Assembly (NCBI GenBank): GCA_025350445.1
Contig: JANXXV010000986.1
Span: forward strand, 1-17,992
Source: Bryobacteraceae bacterium
Lineage (GTDB): Bacteria > Acidobacteriota > Terriglobia > Bryobacterales > Bryobacteraceae
Reading direction: 5' to 3'
Length of the DNA: 17,992 nt
In this document: positions 7,213 to 13,994 of the stretch, in pieces
How the letters are laid out: each line of letters starts with the position of its first letter
Numbering within the stretch: the first letter of the stretch is position 1
The notes under the pieces: model-generated
What the model saw: only the letters and a program-made list of their open reading frames with translations
Database searches by the model: none
What the model was told of the DNA's origin: nothing
Made by a program: the position numbers and the translations under genes

Positions 7213-8334
7213 TCAAATAGTTGCACATTTGATTTGAATAGTCCCATCGCGATTCAGCCGCAGTGTCCGGTCGCGCCACACCACATCGCGGCCCCAAGCA
7301 CCCGCCACCCAGACACCAAAGCCCCACAGATCGCGGAACGGAATCAAAAACCAGTATCGCGCGGTGATAGGGCAGCGCATCAAGCCCACGCCGGCGATCA
7401 GTCCCATCGCCAAGCGTACAGACACCAAAACGGCCGCCGTCCACCACCATCCGCACACCAGCGCCGCGAAAGCCCAAAGACTCGCGTTTGCTATCGGCAG
7501 TCCAATGTATCCGCCACCCCGTGACACCCTGATCGTCCGCGCCCACCGCAGTTGGTGCCGCCAGACTTCGCCCCAGGAATCGGCCGACAAGAACGTCTCC
7601 ACCACTACTTTCGACAATTCCACCTTCAGTCCGAGCCCGCTGATCCGTTTCCCCAATTGGTAGTCGTCGGCGATGTAGTCCGCGATTGCCGCAAAGCCGC
7701 CAATCTTTTCCAACTGCGATTTGCGGAACGCCAGCGTCGAGCCAAGTCCGAATTCATTCACGCCGAACAGCGGGGCCACCAGCACGCTGGGTGCGAAGTC
7801 GGTGGCGATTCCGATGGCCTCAAAGCGTCCCGGCCAATGGGCGGCGGACGCCCGATACAAACACGTCACCATCCCGATGCGCTCGTCGTTCAATGGCGCC
7901 AGCACGTGACGCAAATAATTCGGCTCCACCACAATGTCGCTATCGTTCACCACCCGCAGCGGATACCTGGCGTGCCGCTCCAGATCAGCCAGCACCGCTA
8001 CTTTCCCATTCGGCGCAGCGCCGGTGCTGTGGATTAATTGCAGCGAAACGTCTGGAAAATCCGCCTGCAGCCGCTCAATTTCCCGGACCGCCGGATCATT
8101 TAGGTCGGCGACACCAAAGAGGATCTCAAACTGTGGATAGTCCTGTTCGGCATGCGACCGGATGGCCTGATAGAACTGCGGATCGAGCCCGCGCACTGGC
8201 TTCAAGATCGAAACTCCCGGCATCGGCCCAGCCGCCGCCACCCCCCCGCGCATCTGCTTTAGGGCAGCGGCAATCGCCAGAAGTTGATAGATACCGGCAG
8301 CGGCCGCAACCGCGCCGAACAGGATGCCGGTCAC
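7213..8334 (-). CDS. hpnI: Hopanoid glycosyltransferase HpnI (GT21, ceramide-glucosyltransferase-like)
   Basis: From GTG 8334 it codes for 373 residues, with GTGA overlapping the stop of the upstream membrane gene. An N-terminal membrane helix (about 1-25) precedes the GT-A domain. The family motifs are present: PGVSILKPVRGLD, NGKV, DSDI at 131-134, ADDYQLG at 222-228 and the (Q/R)XXRW motif HQLRW at 260-264. Hydrophobic C-terminal helices at about 280-340 anchor it to the inner membrane. HpnI transfers N-acetylglucosamine from UDP-GlcNAc to bacteriohopanetetrol, the first step toward the cyclitol-ether hopanoid. The partner HpnJ is encoded in the same operon. The deacetylase HpnK, which acts between them, is not in this window. 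A generic GT2/GT21 annotation is the conservative alternative. Confidence 0.9.
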   Translation of the reverse strand: MTGILFGAVAAAAGIYQLLAIAAALKQMRGGVAAAGPMPGVSILKPVRGLDPQFYQAIRSHAEQDYPQFEILFGVADLNDPAVREIERLQADFPDVSLQLIHSTGAAPNGKVAVLADLERHARYPLRVVNDSDIVVEPNYLRHVLAPLNDERIGMVTCLYRASAAHWPGRFEAIGIATDFAPSVLVAPLFGVNEFGLGSTLAFRKSQLEKIGGFAAIADYIADDYQLGKRISGLGLKVELSKVVVETFLSADSWGEVWRHQLRWARTIRVSRGGGYIGLPIANASLWAFAALVCGWWWTAAVLVSVRLAMGLIAGVGLMRCPITARYWFLIPFRDLWGFGVWVAGAWGRDVVWRDRTLRLNRDGTIQIKCATI

Positions 8335-8696
8335 ACCGCCAGCAACAGCACGCCACCTGCCACCAGCAGCGCACCGGCCCATCGAAGATGAGTGATCTGC
8401 TCTCTCAGAATCAGCTTCGCCAGCACCGTTTCCACCACGTAACTGGCCGCGGTGGCGGGCACCGCGAAGCTCAAATCGGCGATAGACAGCAGCAGCATGA
8501 AAGAGAAGAACGACACAGCCATGAAAAACACGGCGTACAGCAGCAACGGACGCTTCCCGAGTTCCACAATCTTCGCCCAGATCCCCTGCGGCGCGAAGTC
8601 TTCAATCGGGCCGTGGCGTTTCATCTCCAGGCTTTGCAAAATGTCGCCGGCGGTGGTTGCCGCCACAATCAAGCCCACCAGCAGCCACTGTGTCAT
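8331..8696 (-). CDS. Half-size EamA/SMR-type membrane protein (ArnF/ArnE-like), second of a pair
   Basis: 121 residues forming four hydrophobic helices, the length of SMR and ArnE/ArnF subunits and half that of a full EamA transporter. Markers are SLEMKR after helix 1, LLLSIADLSFAVPATAASYV in helix 3 and LREQITHLRWAGALLVAGG before helix 4. The upstream neighbour has the same landmarks (ADLSFVLPITSIGYV and QRWAGTLLIMAG), so the two are paralogues and likely form a heterodimer. ATGA overlaps join it to both neighbours. ArnE/ArnF flip an amino-sugar lipid across the inner membrane. Being between hpnJ and hpnI, this pair may flip the glycosylated hopanoid. That role is inferred; drug efflux is the alternative family function. 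Confidence 0.85.
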   Translation of the reverse strand: MTQWLLVGLIVAATTAGDILQSLEMKRHGPIEDFAPQGIWAKIVELGKRPLLLYAVFFMAVSFFSFMLLLSIADLSFAVPATAASYVVETVLAKLILREQITHLRWAGALLVAGGVLLLAV

Positions 8697-9094
8697 ACCG
8701 GTTGCTTTACAGTACGCGCCGGAGTGAAGCTCACCAGCGCCATGCCCGCCATAATAAGCAGCGTTCCAGCCCAGCGTTGCGGGGAAATGTTTTCATCCAG
8801 GAAGAACTTCCCCATCATCGCGGAAATCACGTAGCCGATGGAAGTGATGGGCAGCACGAAGCTCAGATCCGCCCAACTCATCAGCGCCATCCGTGAAAGC
8901 ATCCACAGAATCAGCAGCGCAACGCCAAGCAAAACCATCGGGCTGAAGAATGCGCGAATATAGGGCATAACGCCGTTGGAAACCGCCGCCATCGTTTGCG
9001 CCTTCATCCCCAGGCTCAGCGCGAAATTACCCAGCACATTGCTCAGAATGACAACTAGAGTGAGGATGCGCGTCTTCAACGGCATCCGGTTCAT
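8693..9094 (-). CDS. Half-size EamA/SMR-type membrane protein (ArnE/ArnF-like), first of a pair
   Basis: 133 residues from the ATG at 9094, whose ATGA overlaps the hpnJ stop. Longer upstream extensions would read through hpnJ out of frame and are rejected. Four hydrophobic helices are seen: LTLVVILSNVLGNFALSLG, a segment near 49-66, ADLSFVLPITSIGYVISAM and WAGTLLIMAGMALVSF. The loop before helix 4 carries FLDENISPQRW, the EamA/SMR signature region. The helix-1 glutamate essential for EmrE-type drug/proton exchange is missing, which fits a lipid-flippase-like role better than drug efflux. It probably pairs with the product of the next gene. Confidence 0.85.
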   Translation of the reverse strand: MNRMPLKTRILTLVVILSNVLGNFALSLGMKAQTMAAVSNGVMPYIRAFFSPMVLLGVALLILWMLSRMALMSWADLSFVLPITSIGYVISAMMGKFFLDENISPQRWAGTLLIMAGMALVSFTPARTVKQPV

Positions 9095-10557
9095 GGCCTG
9101 GCCGAATCCTGCGCGCTCGCCGCCAGCAGGTTCGCTTCCTTCTGATCCGCCACAAACTTCTTGCGCTTCGAGCGCAGGGCAAGATATTCGCGCGCTTCTT
9201 TGTAAAGCCGCCTGGTATCGCCATTGGCGACCGCTTTGCTGACGATGCGCCACGCCGCCTTCGGGCGGAAGTAGTATTCGCCGTAAAACTTCTCTACCCA
9301 CTCCACCAGCTCGCCGCGATTCAGACCCGGATAGATGATGTTCGGCAACTGGTGCCCGCTCTCATCGGTCATCATGTCGATGGTGATCAGGTCGTTCTTC
9401 GTCACGTAATCGAAGAACTCGGTCCCGGGGTAGGGATGGGCGATCGAAACCTGAATCGTCTCCACATCGATCTTCTTGGCAAAGTCGATGGTGTGGCGCA
9501 GACTCTCGCGCGATTCGCCAGGCAGCCCAACAATGAAATCGCCATGCACCACCAGCCCCAGCTTCTTGGTATTCGCCGTGAAGCGCTCCGCCATGTCGAT
9601 GGTGGCGCCCTTCTTGATATTCTTCAGAATCTGCTGGTCGCCCGATTCATAGCCGACAATCAACAAGCGGCATCCGGCATCTTTCATCGCCTTCAACGTG
9701 TCGTAATCGGTGGTGACGCGCGAGGTGCAGCTCCAGGTAAAGTTCAGCGGCTTCAGCTTGCTGCACAGTTCAATGGTGCGCGCCTTCTGATAGTTGAAGG
9801 TATCGTCGTCGAAGAAAATTTCCTTTAAGCCCGGGAAATTCTCCAAGACATACTTGCACTCATTGGCGATGTCGGTGGAGGACCGCAATCTCCAGCGATG
9901 CCCCGAATGCGTCTGCGGCCACAGGCAAAACGTACACATGGCCGGACAGCCCCGCGAGGTATAGAACGAAAGAAACGGATTCAGCAGGAACGGTACGTTA
10001 TACTTCCGGAAATCCAGATCCCGCTTATAGACCTTCGTCACCCAGGGCAGCTCATCCAGATTTTCAATAAACCCGCCTTCCGGATTGTGCACGATGCCGC
10101 CATTCTTGCGGAAGCTGACCCCCGGCAGTTCTTCCAGCGGCGTGCCTTTGGCGTAGGCCGCAATCTGGTGATCGAACTCGCGGCGAACCACGAAATCGAT
10201 GGCTGTCTCCGCCAGTGCTTTCTCCGGTTCCACCGTCACCGGGGGGCCAACGAACGCCACCTTCAATTTCGGATTCACGTCCTTCATCATCGAGGCGATT
10301 TTCACGTCCACATGAAAACCGGGCGTCGAAGTGAAGAGCACTAAGAACTCAAAATCGCTCGCCATCGCCACCGTCTGTTCAATGGAGATCTTGTGCGGCG
10401 GCGCATCCACTACCTTGCTGTCCGGCAACATTCCCGCCGGGTAGCAAAGCCAAACCGGATACCAATACGATTCGATTTCACGCGATGCCGGCCAGCGCGA
10501 GCTCGCGCCTCCGTCGAAGCCTTCAAATGAAGGAGGATTTAGGAAAAGAGTTCTCAT
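9091..10557 (-). CDS. hpnJ: Hopanoid-associated radical SAM protein HpnJ
   Basis: 488 residues. The N terminus MRTLFLNPPSFEGFDGG, with REIESYWYPVWL after it, is characteristic of HpnJ. An N-terminal B12-binding-like Rossmann region (about 1-135) precedes the radical SAM domain. The CX3CX2C iron-sulfur ligands are Cys204, Cys208 and Cys211 (SRGCPAMCTFC). A SAM-binding FDDDTF strand and DFIVGLPGESRES follow. HpnJ converts glucosaminyl-bacteriohopanetetrol to the cyclitol ether, a ring-contraction reaction, using a 5'-deoxyadenosyl radical. It leads a four-gene run in which each gene overlaps the next by 4 bases. No good ribosome binding site is seen before the ATG, but the start matches the family N terminus. 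Confidence 0.93.
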   Translation of the reverse strand: MRTLFLNPPSFEGFDGGASSRWPASREIESYWYPVWLCYPAGMLPDSKVVDAPPHKISIEQTVAMASDFEFLVLFTSTPGFHVDVKIASMMKDVNPKLKVAFVGPPVTVEPEKALAETAIDFVVRREFDHQIAAYAKGTPLEELPGVSFRKNGGIVHNPEGGFIENLDELPWVTKVYKRDLDFRKYNVPFLLNPFLSFYTSRGCPAMCTFCLWPQTHSGHRWRLRSSTDIANECKYVLENFPGLKEIFFDDDTFNYQKARTIELCSKLKPLNFTWSCTSRVTTDYDTLKAMKDAGCRLLIVGYESGDQQILKNIKKGATIDMAERFTANTKKLGLVVHGDFIVGLPGESRESLRHTIDFAKKIDVETIQVSIAHPYPGTEFFDYVTKNDLITIDMMTDESGHQLPNIIYPGLNRGELVEWVEKFYGEYYFRPKAAWRIVSKAVANGDTRRLYKEAREYLALRSKRKKFVADQKEANLLAASAQDSARP

Positions 10558-10592
10558 GAAACTATTTTGAGCTTACGCCTAGTGAACGGCTA

Positions 10593-10622
10593 AATACAAC
10601 TAATCCTTGGGGAAAGTGGCAA
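10593..10622 (-). promoter_or_regulatory. Weak candidate sigma-70-like promoter for hpnJ
   Basis: On the minus strand TTGCCA (10622-10617) is separated by 18 bases from TGTATT (10598-10593), about 35 bases before the hpnJ ATG. The match to consensus is partial. Read-through from the LolA-like gene 95 bases upstream is equally possible. Confidence 0.25.
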
Positions 10623-10652
10623 ATGCACGGTTGAACGGCTACGGGCGGCATC

Positions 10653-11372
10653 TTATTGCGTCGCTCGCGCTTCTTCCACCGGTTCGTCAGGATCGAGCTT
10701 TTTCAGGTTCGTAAAATCGATGCTGATATCCGCACGCCCTACGATGCGCGTATCCACTTTGCTTTCGATGTGTTTCGGAATCGCAACTCCGTCCTGAATC
10801 TCATAATCGCGGACAAACTCTACCTTCTTTAGAAACACGGACGGGTTCTTGACAAACTCGCCCTCTTCCTTGATCGGCATGTAAGTCTTCGCATCCAGCC
10901 AAAGCTCGCCCTTGAACAGGCCGACGCTCTTCCTCCGCGGTTTCAAATCGAAAAAGTAGATCTTCTTGCCGCCCTGCTCCATGAATCCTTTGTACTTGAA
11001 GCGGTAATTGGCCGGAGTGATGGCGTATTGAGAAGTGTCTCTCTGCGTTTCAGTTTCGGCCGAAAGATAGCGCGCAATCACGTCGCGTTTCACCGTGTCG
11101 TCCCCGCTGAAGCCCAGCATTTTATAGCTGATCTTGCCCAGCCGGGAAATAACACGTAGCGCGCTCATCTTGCCTGTCTTGTGCAGCTTAGGAAGATCCG
11201 CGCTAATCTGCACTTCCATCTGCATGCCTCGCAGTGTTTCCTGCTGCAGGTGGGAAGAAGTAAGGTACTTCTCCACAATATCGGCACCGGGATCGGACTT
11301 CTTTTCCGGCTCGGCCTGCAACCCAACCACCACGGTCGTCAGTACCAGAACGATGATCGCGACTGATCGCAA
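10653..11372 (-). CDS. Exported LolA-like / outer-membrane lipoprotein-sorting-type protein
   Basis: From TTG 11372 it codes for 239 residues. A signal peptide MRSVAIIVLVLTTVVVGLQA ends near residue 20. Beta-strand repeats follow that fit the LolA/LolB-like half-barrel seen in outer membrane lipoprotein-sorting proteins: KIYFFDLKPRRK, GELWLDAKTYMPIKEEGEF and a late VEFVRDYEIQDGVAIPKHIE. The last pattern, a sugar-tong-like strand pair with a D..T.MP turn, is common in this group. Upstream starts would add about 49 residues without a leader. It lies 95 bases before hpnJ on the same strand and could handle a lipid or lipoprotein in the periplasm. That link is only positional. Confidence 0.75.
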   Translation of the reverse strand: MRSVAIIVLVLTTVVVGLQAEPEKKSDPGADIVEKYLTSSHLQQETLRGMQMEVQISADLPKLHKTGKMSALRVISRLGKISYKMLGFSGDDTVKRDVIARYLSAETETQRDTSQYAITPANYRFKYKGFMEQGGKKIYFFDLKPRRKSVGLFKGELWLDAKTYMPIKEEGEFVKNPSVFLKKVEFVRDYEIQDGVAIPKHIESKVDTRIVGRADISIDFTNLKKLDPDEPVEEARATQ

Positions 11373-11379
11373 ATTAAAA

Positions 11380-11385
11380 CTCCTC
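11380..11385 (-). promoter_or_regulatory. Ribosome binding site deciding the TTG start at 11372
   Basis: GAGGAG on the minus strand sits 7 bases before TTG 11372, which opens directly into the signal peptide. The region 11386-11415 is shared with the divergent thioesterase gene, so both promoters must lie in or overlap these few bases and gene ends. Confidence 0.65.
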
Positions 11386-11415
11386 AATGATCTAACTAGG
11401 ATATCATAGACGGCT

Positions 11416-11814
11416 ATGAGTCTATGCCCGGTCGGCACCCGCGGAGAATCACATCTTCTTGTGACGACGGATGTCGCCGTTTCGTTCCTCGGATTAGAGG
11501 AAGCCCGCGTGCTTGGCACTCCCTGGATGATCCTTCATATGGAAATCACAGCCAGAAACACCGTGCTGCCGTTCCTATTGGATGGACAGGACACCGTGGG
11601 GACTCAGGTTAATATCAAACATTTAGCCGCTACGCCCTTAGGGATGCAGGTGCGGTTCTCGGCCGAGGTGCTTTCGCTGGAAGGGCAGCGCGTCTTGTTC
11701 AAAGTGGAAGCCTTCGATGAGAAGGAGAAAATCGGCGAAGGTACCCACGAACGCTTCATCGTCGACGTGGCTCGTTTTGCAACCCGGCTCCAGGCCAAAA
11801 AGCAAAAGATCTAA
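11416..11814 (+). CDS. FlK-type hot-dog thioesterase family protein
   Basis: 132 residues, the length of a single hot-dog domain. Thr35 (VLGTPWM), Glu43 (HMEIT) and His69 (NIKHLAATPLG) reproduce the triad of fluoroacetyl-CoA thioesterase FlK (Thr42, Glu50, His76), with identical spacing of 8 and 26 residues. IGEGTHERFIV near the C terminus also matches the family. It is expected to hydrolyse a small acyl-CoA in the cytoplasm. The substrate need not be fluoroacetyl-CoA, as the family is broad. No clear ribosome binding site precedes the ATG. A TATCAT at 11402-11407 leaves almost no leader, so leaderless expression is possible. The next gene starts 17 bases after the stop, on the same strand. 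Confidence 0.85.
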   Translation: MSLCPVGTRGESHLLVTTDVAVSFLGLEEARVLGTPWMILHMEITARNTVLPFLLDGQDTVGTQVNIKHLAATPLGMQVRFSAEVLSLEGQRVLFKVEAFDEKEKIGEGTHERFIVDVARFATRLQAKKQKI

Positions 11815-11831
11815 CTCATGAGATCTGACAC

Positions 11832-12713
11832 ATGACTGACACAATCACCAGGCGGACTTTCCTCGCCGCAACCGCTGTGCCCCTACTTGCCGCGCCCGGC
11901 GAGCCGATCATCGACATTCACCAGCACACCAACTATGCCGGACGCAGCGACGAGGAGCTAATCCAGCATCAGCGCGACTTAGGAATCTCGCGCACCGTCC
12001 TGCTCCCCGCAGGCTCAAAGTACGGCTTGGCGGCAGGGTGCGGCGGCAATGACACGGTGCTGGCCATCGCCCGCAAGCTTCCCAGGGAATTCGTCTTCTT
12101 CGCCAACGAACTGCCCGATATTCCGGAGGCCAAGACCGTTCTCGAAAAATATCTGAAGCTCGGCGCGATTGGCATCGGCGAGCAGAAGTTTCCTGTGGAG
12201 GCCGATTCGAAGGCTATCGACCTGATCGCGAACATCGCGCGTCATCACAACGTACCGGTCCTGCTGCACTTCCAATATCAGACGTACAACCTGGGCTACG
12301 AAAATTTCCACAAAATCCTGGAGCGCCACTCGAAGGTGAACTTCATTGGCCATGCGCAGACCTTTTGGGGCAACATCGACAAGAACCTCAACCAGGCGGA
12401 TCTGTATCCGAAGACGAAGGTCACTCTCGGCGGCTGGACCGACCGCTGGCTTTCGGATTATCCGAATCTGTTCGCGGATATGTCGGCCGGCTCCGGCCTG
12501 AACGCGCTGCTGCGGGACGAGGACCATGCGCGCGAATTCCTCAAGCGGCACCAGGACAAGTTGATGTACGGCAGCGATTGCGACGACCGGAAAGTGGGCA
12601 CCGAGCGTTGCAGCGGCGTGAAACAAATTGTGGCCATCCGGAGACTGGCGCCGGACAAAGAAGTGGAGCGAAAGATTTTGTACGGCAACGCGGCTCGCGT
12701 GCTGAAGATGTAG
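11832..12713 (+). CDS. Tat-signal metal-dependent amidohydrolase family protein
   Basis: 293 residues. ITRRTFLAATAVPLLAAP at the N terminus is a twin-arginine-like signal. The barrel carries the metal ligands of the amidohydrolase-2 group: His30 and His32 (IDIHQHT), His146 (VLLHFQ), His174 (FIGHAQ) and Asp249 (YGSDCDD). PNLFADMSAGSG (211-222) is a family landmark. Members hydrolyse or decarboxylate ring compounds and lactones; the substrate cannot be read here. It follows the thioesterase by 17 bases and is probably co-transcribed. Its stop TAG (12711-12713) directly abuts the stop of the convergent gene (12714-12716), leaving no room for a terminator between them. Confidence 0.88.
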   Translation: MTDTITRRTFLAATAVPLLAAPGEPIIDIHQHTNYAGRSDEELIQHQRDLGISRTVLLPAGSKYGLAAGCGGNDTVLAIARKLPREFVFFANELPDIPEAKTVLEKYLKLGAIGIGEQKFPVEADSKAIDLIANIARHHNVPVLLHFQYQTYNLGYENFHKILERHSKVNFIGHAQTFWGNIDKNLNQADLYPKTKVTLGGWTDRWLSDYPNLFADMSAGSGLNALLRDEDHAREFLKRHQDKLMYGSDCDDRKVGTERCSGVKQIVAIRRLAPDKEVERKILYGNAARVLKM

Positions 12714-13232
12714 TTAGCGGAACTCGATGCGATCCGGGGCTGTTCCTACTTTCTGCACGATCCGCAGTTTATAAGTAGGCCGGTCGTGAATAAATATGTT
12801 TGCGTTGCGCATTGCCGCGCTGGCCACCGTCTTCCAATCCTCACCCAGTTGACCCTCCAACGCGCTGTCGACGATCAAGACATCCGCGGCTTTGCAGCCA
12901 GACGCTAACGCCGGCGTGCGGCCATTGAACACGCGGACCGTATGGCCAACGTAGGCCATCCCGATCAGCAAACCGAAGAACGGAATTGCTTGTCCAACCG
13001 CGCGAACGACATCTGGCCCACCCACCGCTACCGGCTTTTTCTGCCCGCTAACGATCTCGGTATTGCCGATGGCTGAGACGTTTCGCTTGATGGTCGAAGG
13101 CACAATGGACTCGATCTGCGCGATGTTCTCCGCGGCCATGGACCCGGCAGCCGGGCACGGCAGAACCAGGAAGCTACCGTCCGGTTGAACCAGAAGCACG
13201 AAGCGTTTATCGTTGGAAGGGTCCGTTCCCAT
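12714..13232 (-). other. Possible separate 172-residue gene embedded as the endonuclease C terminus
   Basis: An in-frame ATG at 13232 begins at residue 255 of the endonuclease frame, where the family should already have ended. A purine-rich AGAAGAGAA (13247-13239) lies 6 bases before it. The segment has its own character: LLVQPDGSFLVLPCPAAGS, a hydrophobic IPFFGLLIGMAYVGHTVRVF, then VLIVDSAL and ANIFIHDRPTYKL, suggesting a small alpha/beta fold. It may be a resident gene that lost its stop separation when the restriction pair arrived upstream, or a true fusion. Function is not recognised. Confidence 0.4.
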
Positions 13233-13994
13233 TTTACGTTCTCTTCTGACTCTCCAAAAAGTAATGACATGCCCGCGAAGCGCCGCGACAAATCTTTGGA
13301 AAGTAAGGTCCTCGGCGGGCTGACTGATTTCGGTCGGATTCCCGTTGGTCGTCAAGAGTAGGCAAGCCGCAGTGTAAACATTCTCCCGAACTAACCGGCG
13401 GATAAGAATCTCATAGCGCTGGCTGTACGATATGCCCGTGTAAACTTGCTTCCCATTTCTTTCCACGGCTTCGCCCTTAAAGACCGGATCGACGTCAAAG
13501 TAGGGCTTCTTGTTTCGAACTGGCTTCTTGACCTGAGAGCAGTCGGAAAGAAGAAAGAAGTAGCCGAGGAAAGGTCTCGGCGCCGTTCCAAATCGGCCTT
13601 CCCGGTATGCAGTCCAAAGACAAGTAGCGCTGCCAATGGCCTCTTCCGATCGATTGTTGAAATTATTGCCGAATGAAGGCTCCACTTGGCTCTTGAATTC
13701 CATGGCAAGCACAAGTTGCTGGTCGGAGATGACGATCAAATCCCATTTCTTCTCCGCTCGATAGTAACCGGGAAGTTCGAGCGAAGTTCTGCTCCTGACA
13801 TCAGGCTTCTTCAGGCCAGCTTCGCAAAGAATGTCGGTGACCAACACTTCAAGGGCACCCATCTGGGTCCCGCCTGTCACCGCACCTCGGGTGCCCGCAT
13901 CAATTTTTCCGCGCTCCAACTGCTTCTGGGAATTCTTCCGGCGAGCTGTCCAGTAGCTCTGGACAGCGTCCTGAAGACGCCGCTCAATGGTCAA
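12714..13994 (-). CDS. PaeR7I/XhoI-type restriction endonuclease with extra C-terminal region
   Basis: From TTG 13994 it codes for 426 residues. Residues 1-250 match the PaeR7I/XhoI type II endonuclease pattern, known members being about 246 residues. RGAVTGG (36-42), LPGYYRA (74-80) and a PD-(D/E)XK core with Asp85 and Glu99-X-Lys101 (AMEFKSQ) are seen, then SFGNNFNNRSEEAIG (107-121), a hallmark of the group, and WTAYREGRFG. It should cut double-stranded CTCGAG. The last 172 residues (255-426) are not part of the family and may be a separate resident gene read in frame (see 12714-13232). The start overlaps the methyltransferase stop by 11 bases, giving methyltransferase-first translation. 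No controller (C) gene is seen. Confidence 0.9.
   Translation of the reverse strand: MTIERRLQDAVQSYWTARRKNSQKQLERGKIDAGTRGAVTGGTQMGALEVLVTDILCEAGLKKPDVRSRTSLELPGYYRAEKKWDLIVISDQQLVLAMEFKSQVEPSFGNNFNNRSEEAIGSATCLWTAYREGRFGTAPRPFLGYFFLLSDCSQVKKPVRNKKPYFDVDPVFKGEAVERNGKQVYTGISYSQRYEILIRRLVRENVYTAACLLLTTNGNPTEISQPAEDLTFQRFVAALRGHVITFWRVRRERKMGTDPSNDKRFVLLVQPDGSFLVLPCPAAGSMAAENIAQIESIVPSTIKRNVSAIGNTEIVSGQKKPVAVGGPDVVRAVGQAIPFFGLLIGMAYVGHTVRVFNGRTPALASGCKAADVLIVDSALEGQLGEDWKTVASAAMRNANIFIHDRPTYKLRIVQKVGTAPDRIEFR

Noticed and set aside
7686..8834. Long plus-strand open frame (382 codons) across hpnI and the membrane pair
   Set aside because: It is antisense to well-supported genes and its translation is rich in Arg, Pro, His and Gln without any domain pattern, as expected of a GC-rich shadow frame.
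9095..9301. N-terminal extension of the first half-size membrane protein up to 9301
   Set aside because: The extra 69 residues are low-hydrophobic shadow sequence inside hpnJ; the ATG at 9094 gives an ATGA overlap and a normal four-helix protein.
10582..10640. Repeated TGAACGGCT upstream of hpnJ as an operator
   Set aside because: Two copies of a 9-base string, without symmetry or a regulator gene nearby, are too little to call a binding site.
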